A DNA stretch of 25,860 bases, taken from assembly GCA_001313065.1 (NCBI GenBank), contig BBFD01000018.1, positions 1 through 25,860 of the forward strand, written 5' to 3'. Within the stretch, counting starts at the first letter, position 1. Each line of letters begins with the position of its first letter. The notes under the pieces were generated by a model, which made no database searches, was not told the origin of the DNA, and saw only the letters and a list, made by a program, of their open reading frames with translations. Below are positions 9,712-17,865 of the stretch, piece after piece. Both the position numbers and the translations under genes were made by a program. The stretch comes from Silvimonas sp. JCM 19000. Lineage in GTDB: Bacteria; Pseudomonadota; Gammaproteobacteria; Burkholderiales; Chitinibacteraceae.

Positions 9712-11024
9712 TCAAGCCTGTTGCTGCTGGCCCATCAGTTCTTCAAAGGACACCGGCTTCTCGACGGTCTTGCCCTTCGATTGCACAAAATCGACTACGT
9801 TGTCTTCCAGCGCCATCGATTCCGGGCCAGCCAGACGTTCGCGTTTTTTCGTAGTACCACTGCACCACATCGGTCGGATCTTCGTAGTTCTGCGCCAGAT
9901 CTTCGATGATGGCTTTCACTTGCTCCGGCTTGGCTTCCAGACCGTTGGCCTTGACCACTTCGGCCAGCACCAGACCCAGATGCACGCGACGCTTGGCTTG
10001 CGCTTCAAACATTTGCGGCGAGAACGGTACCAACTTGGGATCAATGCCACGCTGTTTCAAGTCAGCCTGGGCAGATTCGGCCAGGCGACCGATTTCCAGA
10101 CCCACCAGCGACTTGGGCAGCTCGACCGGCGATGCGTCGATCAGCGCGCTCATCACGCTTTCTTTGGCGCGGGCCTTCAGGCGGAAGCGGACTTCACGTT
10201 CCAGATTGGCTTTGACTTCTTCGCGCATCTTGGCGATGTCGCCATCCGCAATGCCCAGGCTCTTGGCAAAGTCAGCATCGACTTCCGGCAGCTGGGCCTT
10301 GGCCACGTTCTTGACCGTGATTTCAAAGGTCGCGGTTTTGCCAGCGACGTCTTTGCCATGATAGTCAGCCGGGAAGTTCACTTCCACGTTTTTTGACTTC
10401 ATCTTCTTTCATGCCGGTGATGCCGGCTTCAAACTCGGGCAGCATCTGACCTTTGCCCAGCACGAATGCGTAGTTCTCAGCGCTGCCGCCTTCAAACGGT
10501 TCACCGTCGATGGTGCCCTTGAAGTCGATGATCACGCGGTTTTCAGCTTCGGCCGGGGTGGTCACGCGCTCGTAACGAGTGCGTTGGCGGCGCAGGATAT
10601 CAACGGTTTTGTCGATTTCGGCGTCCGAGATTTCCAGCGTCGGCTTTTCAACTTCAACGCCAGCCAGATCGCCCACGGTCACTTCGGGGTAAACCTCAAA
10701 GGTGGCGGCGAACTGGAAGTCAGCATCTTCAGCGCTGTCTTTCGGTTCAAAACGCGGGTAACCGGCCACGCTCAGCTTTTGCTCTTGCACGGCATCGGCA
10801 AACGAACGTTCAACGGTTTCGCCCAGCACTTCTTCCTGAACGCGGAAACCATATTGTTGCGACACGATGCTCAGCGGCGCTTTGCCAGGACGGAAGCCGT
10901 CGATCTTGGCAGTCTTGCTCAGGCTCTTCAGGCGAGCGTTGACTTTAGAGGCAATCTGATCACGGGGAACGGAGAAGCTGAGACGGCGCTCGAGCCCGCT
11001 CAGGGTTTCCAGTTGTGCTTGCAT
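9712..11024 (-). CDS. tig: Trigger factor (ribosome-bound chaperone), frame split by two A/T runs
   Basis: Chaperone that binds nascent chains at the ribosome exit, about 437 aa. The N-terminal domain starts [17 protein letters not shown] and carries the ribosome-binding signature DGFRPGKAP. The FKBP-type PPIase domain spans about 160-245 ([19 protein letters not shown]). The C-terminal chaperone domain ends [10 protein letters not shown] chose ATG 11022-11024 because AAGGA lies 8-10 bases before it, while the upstream ATG (11034-11036) has its ribosome site abutting it. T runs at 10389-10394 and 9844-9849 are one base too long (EVKNVEV and YYEKRERLAG are the expected readings). Confidence 0.95.
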
Positions 11025-11408
11025 TTGGTAATCCATCCTTCGCTTGTGACTCAGGCCGACAAGCCATGCTTGGGCCAGGCTGGGCCGGTATGAAAACCAG
11101 CCCCGTAATGTGGAGCGCGCGCGGTAAACGCCCTGACATGCCACCAACAAGGCAATTGCTTGTGGCATCCCGTGGTCGTATTGCCGCGCACGCCGCGGTT
11201 AATTTCGGCGCCCATCAGTGATGGTCAGGCATACGAAAACTAGCCCGCTAGCATAACGGAAACAGCGCGGTTGTTACAACGATCGGCTGCGAGCAAGCGA
11301 CTGCAATGTTAACTTCTGCCTCACCTGGTCTTGCTCAGCCCCGCGCCTGGCCAGAGTAGCCGCGCCCGTCCGCCATACCCGGCGCCTTACACATCTGGAG
11401 AAATGTTG
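11025..11408. promoter_or_regulatory. tig upstream region with candidate promoter and dyad
   Basis: No gene is seen in these 384 bases. On the minus strand TTGTAA (11274-11279) and TATGCT (11250-11255), 18 bases apart, make a candidate promoter with a leader of about 225 bases to tig. Within that leader ATGCCAC (11138-11144) pairs with GTGGCAT (11162-11168) around a near-palindromic GGCAATTGC core, a possible hairpin or binding site. Confidence 0.35.
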
Positions 11409-11911
11409 ATGCCCTATTCCATCCGGCCTGCAATTCTGGCCGATTGCGCCGCGATCAGCGAAGTCGCCGCCCATACCTTTGCCCTCGCCTGCCCGCCGAG
11501 CACCCCGCAAAGCGAAATCGACGCTTATATAAAGCAAAACCTGCAGCTGCATGACTTCGAGCGCATGGTCGAAGACGCAAATCTGCGTTTGCTGGTCGCC
11601 CTTGCGGACGGCGCCGCGATCGGCTTCAGCCTGGTGACGCTACAACCGGATGCCCTGGGGATAGCTGCGGCGGATGGGATTGCGGAACTGAGCAAATGTT
11701 ACGTGGCAGCCGAACATCATGGCGCCGGCGTCGCACGTTTGTTGGCCGAGCATGCTTTGAGCGGGATCGATGGGCCGGTGCGGTTGACTGTGAGCGAGGC
11801 CAACGCGCGCGCATCGCGTTTTATCAACGTAATGGCTTCAAGATCATTGGTGAAACGACGTTTCAGGTGGGCGACGATCTGCATCGCGACTGGGTGATGC
11901 GCCGCGACTGA
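11409..11911 (+). CDS. GNAT family N-acetyltransferase, one frameshift
   Basis: About 168-aa GNAT acetyltransferase starting MPYSIRPAILADCAAISEVA. The acetyl-CoA binding motif A region is seen as AELSKCYVAAEHHGAGVARLLAEHAL, read here in two parts: the strand then H-G-A-G-V-A. Motif B is AIAFYQRNGFKIIGETTF, the end DLHRDWVMRRD. A missing base near 11812 moves the last 33 codons to another frame. ATG 11409 sits 8 bases after GGAG; the ATG at 11403 is too close to it. The acceptor substrate is unknown, and the divergent tig gene gives no hint. Confidence 0.85.
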
Positions 11912-12244
11912 CTGCGTCGCCGCACGGCGCTGGCATCCGCTGGACGATATGGTCGTCTGGTCTGGGTCCGCGCGTAGCTTGCCTGGGCTGCGTAAGTTGT
12001 TTGCCTACCGGGATCAACTTGGCCGCGATACGCGTCAGCCTTGCAACTCGCCCCCCACATGCGGAAAACGAGCTCATGCTGCGCGCGTCCGTTCTGAACT
12101 TTTCGCGCAGCTTTTCACACAGGGTGACTGCGGCATTTCAAGCTCACTGCCGCGGTGCCCGTCAGCTAGTTCACATGGAATGCGCCAGCTTTGTACAACT
12201 GCCCGTCCATAGCACAAGCGTGCTGCGCCCCGGCTGGACGACGG
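11912..12244. other. Intergenic stretch, nothing recognised
   Basis: 333 bases between the convergent acetyltransferase and PEP-CTERM genes. Open frames exist on both strands but show no ribosome site or recognisable protein. I see no hairpin with a T run, so no clear terminator for either gene. Confidence 0.4.
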
Positions 12245-12862
12245 TCAGCTTTGCTGGACGCCGCCGTCGCCTTGCGCCGCTGCGGGTGCCGAAACCCGCC
12301 TACGTTTTGCCGCGCAAAGACCCAGCAGGCCCAAGCCCATCAGCGCATAGGTTTCTGGCTCCGGCACCGCAACCACAGACCACGAAGCCGGATCGGCAAC
12401 AAAGTCCGTCGCGATATAAAACGAACTGTCCCAGGCGGGTCCTTTTTGAAACCAGAACAGATCAGTGGCGGCGCCAGAATCTTTGCCTTGGCTGATAAAG
12501 GAAAAAAACTGGACGCCCCAGGCACTTGCATTGCATAAAAAATCATTGCCCGCGCCGGAGAAAGAAACCACCGCGCCAGCGGCCTGGCCGCTATACGAGG
12601 TTAATTCCACCGGCAAATTGCTGGCACTGACGCCATTCTGGACATAGGAGATCAACAATCCGGAAATCCCGGTGATCAGGTCACCGCTGGCGGTGCCCCA
12701 GAAGGTGCCTGTGACCGTGGCCGGATTTGCCGGCTGATTGCTGTAACTGTCGCCCGTGGGCGGGCTGCTGAAGGTATAGCTGAACTGGTATTCGCTGCTG
12801 GCAAACGCAGGCGCGCAGATCGCGCTGGCCGCCAGGCAAAGCGCGCAAAGAAGATGCTTCAT
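12245..12862 (-). CDS. PEP-CTERM sorting domain-containing protein
   Basis: 205-aa exported protein. Signal peptide about 1-22 (MKHLLCALCLAASAICAPAF), then a beta-rich Ser/Gly/Thr body. A C-terminal PEP-CTERM tag follows: VPEPETYALMGLGLLGLCAA and a basic RKRR-like stop (AKRRR) with 18 more residues. The tag is recognised by exosortase EpsH, which ties such proteins to extracellular polysaccharide or the cell surface. GAGGA precedes the ATG by 4 bases. The long tail after the basic cluster is unusual, as most end within a few residues. The body is not recognised. Confidence 0.88.
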   Translation of the reverse strand: MKHLLCALCLAASAICAPAFASSEYQFSYTFSSPPTGDSYSNQPANPATVTGTFWGTASGDLITGISGLLISYVQNGVSASNLPVELTSYSGQAAGAVVSFSGAGNDFLCNASAWGVQFFSFISQGKDSGAATDLFWFQKGPAWDSSFYIATDFVADPASWSVVAVPEPETYALMGLGLLGLCAAKRRRVSAPAAAQGDGGVQQS

Positions 12863-13073
12863 GAATTCCTCGCAAGCTTAAAGAAAGTCAAAGATATATT
12901 TCCAATAAGGTCTTGTAATTAATATATCCAGGCCTTTGTACTTGCGCGGTGCCGACCCTCCATTTCGATGAGCGGCAGGCAAAAGGCTTGCGTCGCTGGG
13001 GGCGCGACCCGCCAGCGGGAGCCCCTTCACGGGCCAACGTTTGGGTCGCGAGGGGGTGACTTATGCAAAGCGA

Positions 13074-13727
13074 TCACAACAGGACGATCCGCCGCCGCAA
13101 CCGGGATGCCGAGGCGGGCTGCAGCGCACGCAGCGCGTCCTGTATCACTGAAATAGCAGACCTTAAAAAAAACAGGGCCGCGATCACCCCGCCCACCCCG
13201 ATATCCGGCCAGCGCGAGGCGGAAACCGAGGTCGCCGCAGCTGCCAGCAGCACGCCGACGTTGGCAATCAGATCATTACGCGAGCATGTCCACGTCGAGC
13301 TCATGTTCAGATTGTCGGCGCGGTGACGAAACAGCAATGCAAAGCAAATCAGGTTGGCCGCCAGTGCACTGCTCCCGTCATGCTCATGGTCACGGGATCC
13401 GGCATGATCGGGCTCACTGCTTTATGCAAAGCCTCGGCCAAAACCCCCAGCCCGAACAAAAAAACATAAAGCCACCTTTGACCAGCGCCGCCCGGGCCTG
13501 CCAACGAGCAGACCGATTGAGCACAAACAGGCTGAAGCCATAGACTATCGCGTCGCCGAGCATGTCCAGGCGTCTGCCAGCAGCGAGGTGGAATGGCCCA
13601 GCCAACCAGCAACCGCTTCCAGCACAAACATGGCGGCATTGATCCCGAGCACGGCCCAAAGAACCCGCCCGTGTCTGGCGCGGAGCGCAGTAATTTCACA
13701 ACTTTTGTCTTCGCAGCAACTGGCCAT
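13074..13727 (-). CDS. Small cation diffusion facilitator (metal efflux), frame split by indels
   Basis: Cation transporter of the CDF/CzcD superfamily, about 215 aa in the short form without the cytoplasmic C-terminal domain. Starts MASCCEDKSCEITALRARH, a Cys-rich, probably metal-binding N-terminus. TM1 is VLWAVLGINAAMFVLEAVAG and the metal-site signature HSTSLLADSLDMLGDA follows. The later HRADNLNMSST and SRNDLIANVGVLLAA match the second metal-site helix. Indels near 13270-13340, 13460 and 13570 split it. It is divergent from a MerR regulator and shares its operator, so it likely exports the metal that regulator senses (Cd, Pb or Zn). Confidence 0.85.
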
Positions 13728-13756
13728 GGTGGACTCAAACGATATCGATGTGCTGA

Positions 13757-13787
13757 AGTACAAACCCTGAAGTAACTTCAAGGTCAA
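13757..13787 (-). promoter_or_regulatory. MerR-type operator-promoter of the efflux gene
   Basis: On the minus strand TTGACC (13782-13787) and TGTACT (13757-13762) are separated by 19 bases, the over-long spacer that MerR activators correct by twisting DNA. The spacer holds the dyad ACCTTGAAGT-T-ACTTCAGGGT. It lies in the 65 bases between the divergent transporter and regulator. Confidence 0.85.
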
Positions 13788-13792
13788 GCCTC

Positions 13793-14212
13793 ATGAGAAT
13801 CGGCCAACTCGCCCGCGCCGCCCGCTGCACAACAGAAACCATCCGGTATTACGAAAGTGAAGGCCTGCTACCGCCGCCCGAGCGAACGCCAACCAATTAC
13901 CGGCATTACGACAGCAACCACCTGCAACGCCTGCATTTCATCCGTAACTGCCGCGCGCTGGATATGACGCACCACGAAATCAGAACGCTGCTCGACTTGA
14001 GAGACGCGCCAACGACCGCCTGCGGGCCGGTGAATGAACTGGTTGATCAACACCTGAGCCTGATCGATCGCCGCATCAGCGAGCTTCAACTTTTACGCGA
14101 TGAGATCCGGGGGTTACGCGACTGCTGTGTGGCGGTCGACGAAGTCTCGCGCTGCAAGATTCTGCAAGGCATTACCGACCTGGCAACGATAGATTCCGTG
14201 CCTCGGGGCTGA
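13793..14212 (+). CDS. MerR family regulator, CadR/PbrR-like (Cd/Pb-responsive type)
   Basis: 139-aa MerR regulator. The winged-helix DNA-binding domain is MRIGQLARAARCTTETIRYY ... NYRHYDSNHLQRLHFIRNCR. A dimerisation helix follows (VNELVDQHLSLIDRRISELQ). Cys residues at T-A-C-G-P (about 78) and in LRDCCVAVDEVSRCKILQG (about 111-121) match the three-Cys metal site of CadR/PbrR. It probably represses and activates the divergent efflux gene through the dyad at 13763-13781, whose edge AAGG also serves as ribosome site. Rhs sequence begins only a few bases after its stop codon. Confidence 0.88.
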   Translation: MRIGQLARAARCTTETIRYYESEGLLPPPERTPTNYRHYDSNHLQRLHFIRNCRALDMTHHEIRTLLDLRDAPTTACGPVNELVDQHLSLIDRRISELQLLRDEIRGLRDCCVAVDEVSRCKILQGITDLATIDSVPRG

Positions 14213-14215
14213 GGC

Positions 14216-14836
14216 CTGCGCCTGCAGGGGCAGTACTGGGACAGGGAGATCTCGCGAAGCAGCAATGGCTATCGCGAATATGATCCGTACCTGGGTCGGT
14301 ATATCCAGAGCGATCCGATTGGGTTGGCCGGAGGCTTAATACCTATGCATATGTGGCGGGAAATCCGTTAACCAACATTGATCCTTCTGGGCTGGCGACG
14401 ATTAATGGGGATCCTTGCCTTGATGTTTTCTTCGCCTACATCTGTCAGCACACACCTCCAGCGGCAACTCCGGTTCCGCCGCGCCCTCAGGGGATGACGC
14501 CGAAGGAGGAAAGTCACTATGACAAGATTTGCAAAAAACAGCAATGACCCCTGCGCTGCGTTGAAAGCCGCGACAAATCAGGCGATTAATGACGCGCGTG
14601 GCAAGATGAACAAAATGTTGAACGATACGACGCTGTACAAGAATGCATTCGCAATACCCAATCCATCGGTTACTGGAACGAATACGACATCGGTGGGGCA
14701 TGGCGACGACTTGAACGGACGTATCGCCAAGATATGGACGTTGATCTCGCTTGGTCGCAAGTTGGGTTGCGATATGTCTAGTGAAACAGCCGCTGCGAGC
14801 AGTTTGTTAGTTCCTGGCGCACCCTTGAATCCATAG
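14216..14836 (+). pseudogene. Rhs C-terminal core end plus toxin tip 1 (no core upstream)
   Basis: The last part of an Rhs core ([20 protein letters not shown], then [13 protein letters not shown] and [17 protein letters not shown]) followed by a variable tip of about 145 aa. In the tip are a Pro-rich linker (TPPAATPVPPRPQG) and YDKICKNSNDPCAALKAATN, ending VPGAPLNP. Tips after the DPxGL boundary are the toxic part of Rhs proteins. Frame breaks: an A missing near 14338, and an A run at 14533-14538 one too long. With 5 As the tip is one reading frame ending 2 bases before the next ATG. There is no start codon or full core, so it is an orphan tip. I do not recognise the toxin family. Confidence 0.8.
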
Positions 14837-14838
14837 CC

Positions 14839-15147
14839 ATGAAAATCTATCTTGACTTTACCCTTTACCATTCTCCGACTTCCGCATATGGAAATGTCAC
14901 GGGGTTTATTGATCTGTTAGCACTACCCCAAGTCAACGATGACATTGTTTTGCTGAACACACTGGGGGATGAATATCTGCCATTCCGGGGAAGTCTGAAA
15001 GTGACTTCAACGGGTCCAGCGGCGGCAGGTTTGGGGGCCGATGCGAGCGTAATACTTGAGGACGTGGTGTTGTCGTCTACCTCCGCTGCTGAATCGCTCT
15101 CGACGCTACTGGAGAATGAAGCGGGCCTATCCTGCGACTCGTATTGA
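14839..15147 (+). CDS. Putative immunity protein for Rhs tip 1 (102 aa)
   Basis: Starts MKIYLDFTLYHSPTSAYGNV two bases after the stop of toxin tip 1, the tight spacing seen for toxin/immunity pairs. 102 aa, acidic, no membrane segment, mostly beta/alpha-like with a Ser-rich end. Intact frame. No family recognised; the call rests on position. It is followed by a hairpin terminator, so tip and gene form a closed module. Confidence 0.7.
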   Translation: MKIYLDFTLYHSPTSAYGNVTGFIDLLALPQVNDDIVLLNTLGDEYLPFRGSLKVTSTGPAAAGLGADASVILEDVVLSSTSAAESLSTLLENEAGLSCDSY

Positions 15148-15161
15148 GATGCTTCATTTAC

Positions 15162-15187
15162 AACGCCCACCTATTACGGTGGGCGTT
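15162..15187 (+). terminator. Hairpin terminator after immunity gene 1
   Basis: Perfect 10-bp stem AACGCCCACC / GGTGGGCGTT with loop TATTAC, 14 bases past the immunity stop, followed by a T-rich but broken tail (GTTGTTTCTG). An equal hairpin occurs at 23040-23064, and both run directly into an 82-base leader repeat. Confidence 0.75.
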
Positions 15188-15259
15188 GTTGTTTCTGCTG
15201 TTTGGGGTCTGTTTGGCAGGAGCCGAGGCATCAGCATTGGCCGCCACCTCGCTGTTTAC
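15178..15259 (+). repeat. Leader repeat, copy A (Rhs signal-peptide-like segment)
   Basis: 82-base segment matching 23055-23136 with about 85% identity by eye. Read from TTG codons it encodes a hydrophobic leader (LLFLLFGVCLAGAEASALAA, a signal-peptide-like stretch ending A-x-A). Here the frame runs into unrelated sequence (CIQFCFW...), so the leader is cut off. It probably marks the 5' end of a lost rhs gene. Confidence 0.65.
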
Positions 15260-15644
15260 AGTTTGTATACAGTTTTGCTTTTGGAAATCAGTGGGTTACG
15301 GCGATTCTGTTATGTTTTGCATACAGAATCGAGTGACAAAAAATGGCTAATTCTCATTTTAAATCAATCGGTTATGCACACCGCACAGGTGCGTATGGTG
15401 TATGAGGTTTTTTGCGTTAAGGAAAGGGTCGCTGAGGCCATCAAATCACCCATTCCATCCACAAAAAAAGCGGTTGCGGGGCGTCCTCGTCACACGATCA
15501 GGCTGTGCCTGATCGCAAAGTGGCCATAAAACCACTGAATCCGGACGGGATTTGATAACTATTTGCTAACTTTTTTTGATAACCAAATGATAACTATTTG
15601 ATAACCGCCCGCCGGGGTGTGGCAGGCCGGATGTTGTCACTTGG
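15260..15644. other. Inserted ~385-bp segment with phased repeats and hairpins
   Basis: Sequence unrelated to the Rhs fragments on either side separates leader copy A from tip 2. It holds related motifs TTTGTATACAG (15263) and TTTTGCATACAG (about 15313), a perfect hairpin CGATCAGGC / GCCTGATCG (15495-15515) and five direct repeats (15551-15605). A short frame ending CLIAKWP at 15529 has no recognised product. It could be the remnant of a mobile element or a regulatory insert. Confidence 0.5.
15551..15605. repeat. Five direct repeats of ~11 bp (iteron-like)
   Basis: TGATAAC, TGCTAAC, TGATAAC, TGATAAC and TGATAAC start at 15553, 15564, 15577, 15588 and 15599, each in the context TTTGATAACTA. 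Spacings are 11, 13, 11 and 11; the 13 spans a T7 run that would give 11 if it were T5. That places all copies on one face of the helix. Confidence 0.75.
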
Positions 15645-16052
15645 TATATCCAGAGCGATCCGATCGGGCTGGGTGGGGGGATAAATACTTATGGGTATGT
15701 GGGTAATAACCCCTTAGTGTTTATCGATTCAAGCGCAATGGCGCGCACCACGGTGGATGCAGCGATTGAACAAGCCATTCGGCGTGGAGACGTCGACGAA
15801 TTAAGGGCGTTACTGGATGCGGCGGGTTCTGGCGAGCAGAATGCTGTTATTCAAAATGCCATAAACCGGCTGACCAGTAATGCGGATCGAATCATGCAAA
15901 AGAATGTAAGGCGAGCGTTCGGGAAGTCTTCCCGGCCAATGGAAGGATAAAACGCTGCAGCAGATCCTGGAGGCTCAAAAAAAATAGTGACAAGACTGCG
16001 AAAACAGCGTGGAAGGTACTCAATGATTTGCGCTTTAAAAAAGGGCAGTTGA
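15645..16052 (+). pseudogene. Rhs toxin tip 2 with short core end, frame split
   Basis: Begins with [20 protein letters not shown], then NNPLVFIDSS, the core boundary. The tip has AIEQAIRRGDVDELRALLDA and, after frame correction near 15920 and at the A runs 15976-15983 and 16037-16042, PGQWKDKTLQQILEAQ and AKTAWKVLNDLRFKKGS, with TGA at 16050-16052. From memory, endings of this style (kTLeeI ... A.KlLND.RF.K) occur on several Rhs/CDI toxins. No start or core upstream; the insertion at 15260-15644 precedes it. The immunity gene starts 2 bases later. Confidence 0.72.
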
Positions 16053-16054
16053 AT

Positions 16055-16371
16055 ATGATTTATATGGCCAGCCTGTTTTTTTCGAAGTGAGGTGCAGTCA
16101 TCGTTGGGTGAACTCCTTGAGAGCTTTTGGGAGGAAAGCTTTGTATTGGTAACTGCTGACTCGGAAGAAAGTGCGGCACTCAAAGCTGATATCGTCGGCC
16201 ATGGCAGAAGCGGCATCGTGTATCCGACTGAACGCGGTGAACTTACTTGGGTTTATGTCCGAGCGGAGCGCATTGTACAAGTGGACGAACCCTTCTTCGA
16301 TGGGCAAGAAATTTTTTTCCAGATATCTGCGCGCTGCTGAAGCTCGCAGTATTTTAATGCCCTTCGATTAG
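16055..16371 (+). CDS. DUF4288-like putative immunity protein for tip 2
   Basis: Starts MIYMASLFFRSEVQSSLGEL two bases after the corrected stop of tip 2. About 105 aa: a beta strand, LLESFWEESFVLVTADSEES, a small helix, GELTWVYVRAERIVQV and DGQEIFSRYLRAAEARS. This strand-helix-strand layout with E-E-S-x-x-L-V and D-G-x-E-x-x-S-R matches my memory of the DUF4288 family, found next to polymorphic toxins. T runs at 16076-16082 and 16312-16318 are each one too long for a single frame. Ends TAG at 16369-16371. Confidence 0.7.
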
Positions 16372-16460
16372 CCGATAAATCGGCCAGAATTTTAAACGCC
16401 AAGCGCTGATTATGCGGTACGTCTGATGAGCATCCGGCGAGTCAGCGGTGCTCGCTCGGA

Positions 16461-16650
16461 ACAGAAGGCACCAACGCGATACTGGGCACCTACACCGCCA
16501 TTGGCCAGCGCATGCAGAACCGTCAGCGGCGTGGTCACGCGCCTGGTCTATGACGAAGCCGGCCACATCCTGGGCGAGTACGACGGTACCGGCAAGATGG
16601 TGCAGGAGACGGTCTACCTGGGCGACTGGCCGGTGGCCACGACGCGGTCG
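16461..16650 (+). pseudogene. Rhs core fragment (YD repeat end)
   Basis: Encodes TEGTNAILGTYTAIGQRMQ, then, after a frame change, VSGVVTRLVYDEAGHILGEY and DGTGKMVQETVYLGDWPVA. The second half matches 25473-25560 almost exactly and the first overlaps 20400-20465. The core stops at VATTR and is joined to sequence leading into the SUKH gene (possible toxin end YRWELCNVASMAPIDEWDAR up to about 16759). Confidence 0.8.
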
Positions 16651-16779
16651 CTGCACGTACCGGTGGGAACTATGCAACGTGGCCAGCATGGCGCCGATTG
16701 ATGAATGGGATGCCCGCGCCCCTGGAGCAGCAATTTGCGGGGCTGCTTCTGCTGGATGAACGAGTGCGGAGGTAAAAAA

Positions 16780-17239
16780 ATGAGTCTGACCATTGACGAG
16801 CTTGCAAGGTCCGTGCTGTCGGCCAGCCGGAAGGGACTGTTCAGGCAAAAGCCGGTGTTCAAGGTTTATGCTCAGGTCGCTGCCGATGACCTCGGGCGTC
16901 TGGAAGCGAAGGTCGGAGCTTCCGTGCCCACCGTTCTACGTGCCTGGTTGCTTGCGGTTGGGTACGGTGACGTTGATGAAGAGTTGAGCTTCCACGAGGA
17001 GTGGTTCGCTCCCATAGAAAAAAGGTCAGTTGAAGGGGGGTGCCACGTTCGCGCAGGATGTGCCTGGAAACTTCTACGCCTTTGACTCTGCTGGCCGCAT
17101 CTACTTCCTCTCGCGGTCTGAGCCAGTCTTCGCTGAGATAGCGAAAGACTTCGTGGAGTTCGTCGAGGAGCTTGTTCGTAGGGACTACAAGCTTGGCGCG
17201 TGGATAGATGCCTTGGAAACTCGGAAGTACGCTTGGTGA
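16780..17239 (+). CDS. SUKH (SMI1/KNR4) family immunity protein
   Basis: 153-aa protein starting MSLTIDELARSVLSASRKGL. The segment VAADDLGRLEAKVGASVPTV, then LRAWLLAVGYGDVDEELSF, is the SMI1/KNR4 pattern (helix pair, 'LP..l+.fl...nGg' type strand), and AFDSAGRIYFLSRSEPVFAE, with IAKDFVEFVEELV after it, completes the fold. SUKH proteins neutralise nuclease and other toxins of contact-dependent systems. GGAGGT precedes the ATG. The A run at 17018-17023 is one too long; with 5 As the protein reads through IEKGQLKGGATFAQDV. The matching toxin is gone apart from a short stub upstream. Confidence 0.85.
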
Positions 17240-17260
17240 GCGAATTGTCTTGCGGCTCAA

Positions 17261-17575
17261 GGCAAGCCGCCGTTAAGTGCGATTGATCCACAGGGGCTAA
17301 CAGGCCAAAGCTATTAAATTGAACCGGTCCCCGGATATACCAGAAATGGCGGCGGCATATAAACGTCTTCAAGCTTGGCGGAATATGCTGCTGCAAATGT
17401 AGATGCAACACACGGCATCCGATGTGCCCTTCACTGGATTCGCGGCACGCTAGTGCATAGCGAGTTTAAGCGCTTGGTTGATTCAACCTGTCCCGCCTTC
17501 CAATATGCGACCGAGGTCTTGCAAGCCGGCTCGCTAATTTGTTGGCCCCAACTGTTCATGACGACAAATGACTAA
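17261..17575 (+). pseudogene. Degenerate Rhs toxin tip 4
   Basis: Starts with the boundary motif PPLSAIDPQGLTGQ, then loses its frame. A later open stretch reads HGIRCALHWIRGTLVHSEFK then RLVDSTCPAFQYATEVL and stops at TAA 17573-17575. H-S-E-F-K-R-L-V ... T-E-V recalls restriction-endonuclease-fold toxin tips, but this is a weak match from memory and the rest of that domain is missing. The next ATG overlaps its stop. Confidence 0.5.
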
Positions 17576-17756
17576 CAAAGTACGTACTTTCCTGCGGTGG
17601 GTGTTGTTGATACTGGGCGGCATCATTGCGTGCATTTACAAGTTTGTTGCTTCTTGGGATCTTCCGTGGTGGGAGCATCTTGGCGTAATGGTGTTCATTG
17701 CTCTGGCGTTCTACGGGGCTTATTTACCTGGGAAGCCTGACAGGGGATTGCATTAG
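17568..17756 (+). CDS. Small two-helix membrane protein, putative immunity
   Basis: 62 aa, MTNKVRTFLRWVLLILGGII then ACIYKFVASWDLPWWEHLGV and MVFIALAFYGAYLPGKPDRGLH. Two hydrophobic segments (about 11-30 and 37-54) joined by a W-rich turn, with a basic N-terminus. The start overlaps the preceding stop (ATGACTAA), which implies coupled translation with the upstream toxin-like frame. Membrane immunity proteins usually guard against pore-forming or envelope-active toxins; that is inference. Confidence 0.6.
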   Translation: MTNKVRTFLRWVLLILGGIIACIYKFVASWDLPWWEHLGVMVFIALAFYGAYLPGKPDRGLH

Positions 17757-17790
17757 CTTTGTTTGTGTAGAAACGGCAAATTTGGCTCTT

Positions 17791-17817
17791 GGAAGTGCAC
17801 TAGTCGGAAGTGCACTA
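17791..17817. repeat. Tandem 12-bp direct repeat
   Basis: GGAAGTGCACTA at 17791-17802 and again at 17806-17817, separated by GTC (15-base period). Each contains the palindrome GTGCAC. It lies between two modules and 49 bases before the DUF4375-like gene. It could be a recombination footprint or a repressor site. Confidence 0.6.
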
Positions 17818-17865
17818 TAAGACGCAGCTTAAATGGTAAGTCGCCCTCTGCGAGGCAGCATATTA

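Noticed and set aside
5755..10396. Long plus-strand open frames opposite lon, clpX, clpP and tig (e.g. 5755-6459, 9635-10396)
   Set aside because: They are antisense shadows of genes with complete conserved motifs, have no ribosome sites and show no recognisable protein sequence.
13003..13050. CGCGACCC / GGGTCGCG inverted repeat downstream of the CDF gene as a terminator
   Set aside because: The 32-base loop is long and no T run follows on either strand. Possible chance pairing in GC-rich DNA.
12968..13156. Small plus-strand frame MSGRQKACVAGGATRQREPL...
   Set aside because: No ribosome site, overlaps the 3' end of the CDF gene antisense, and has low-complexity basic composition.
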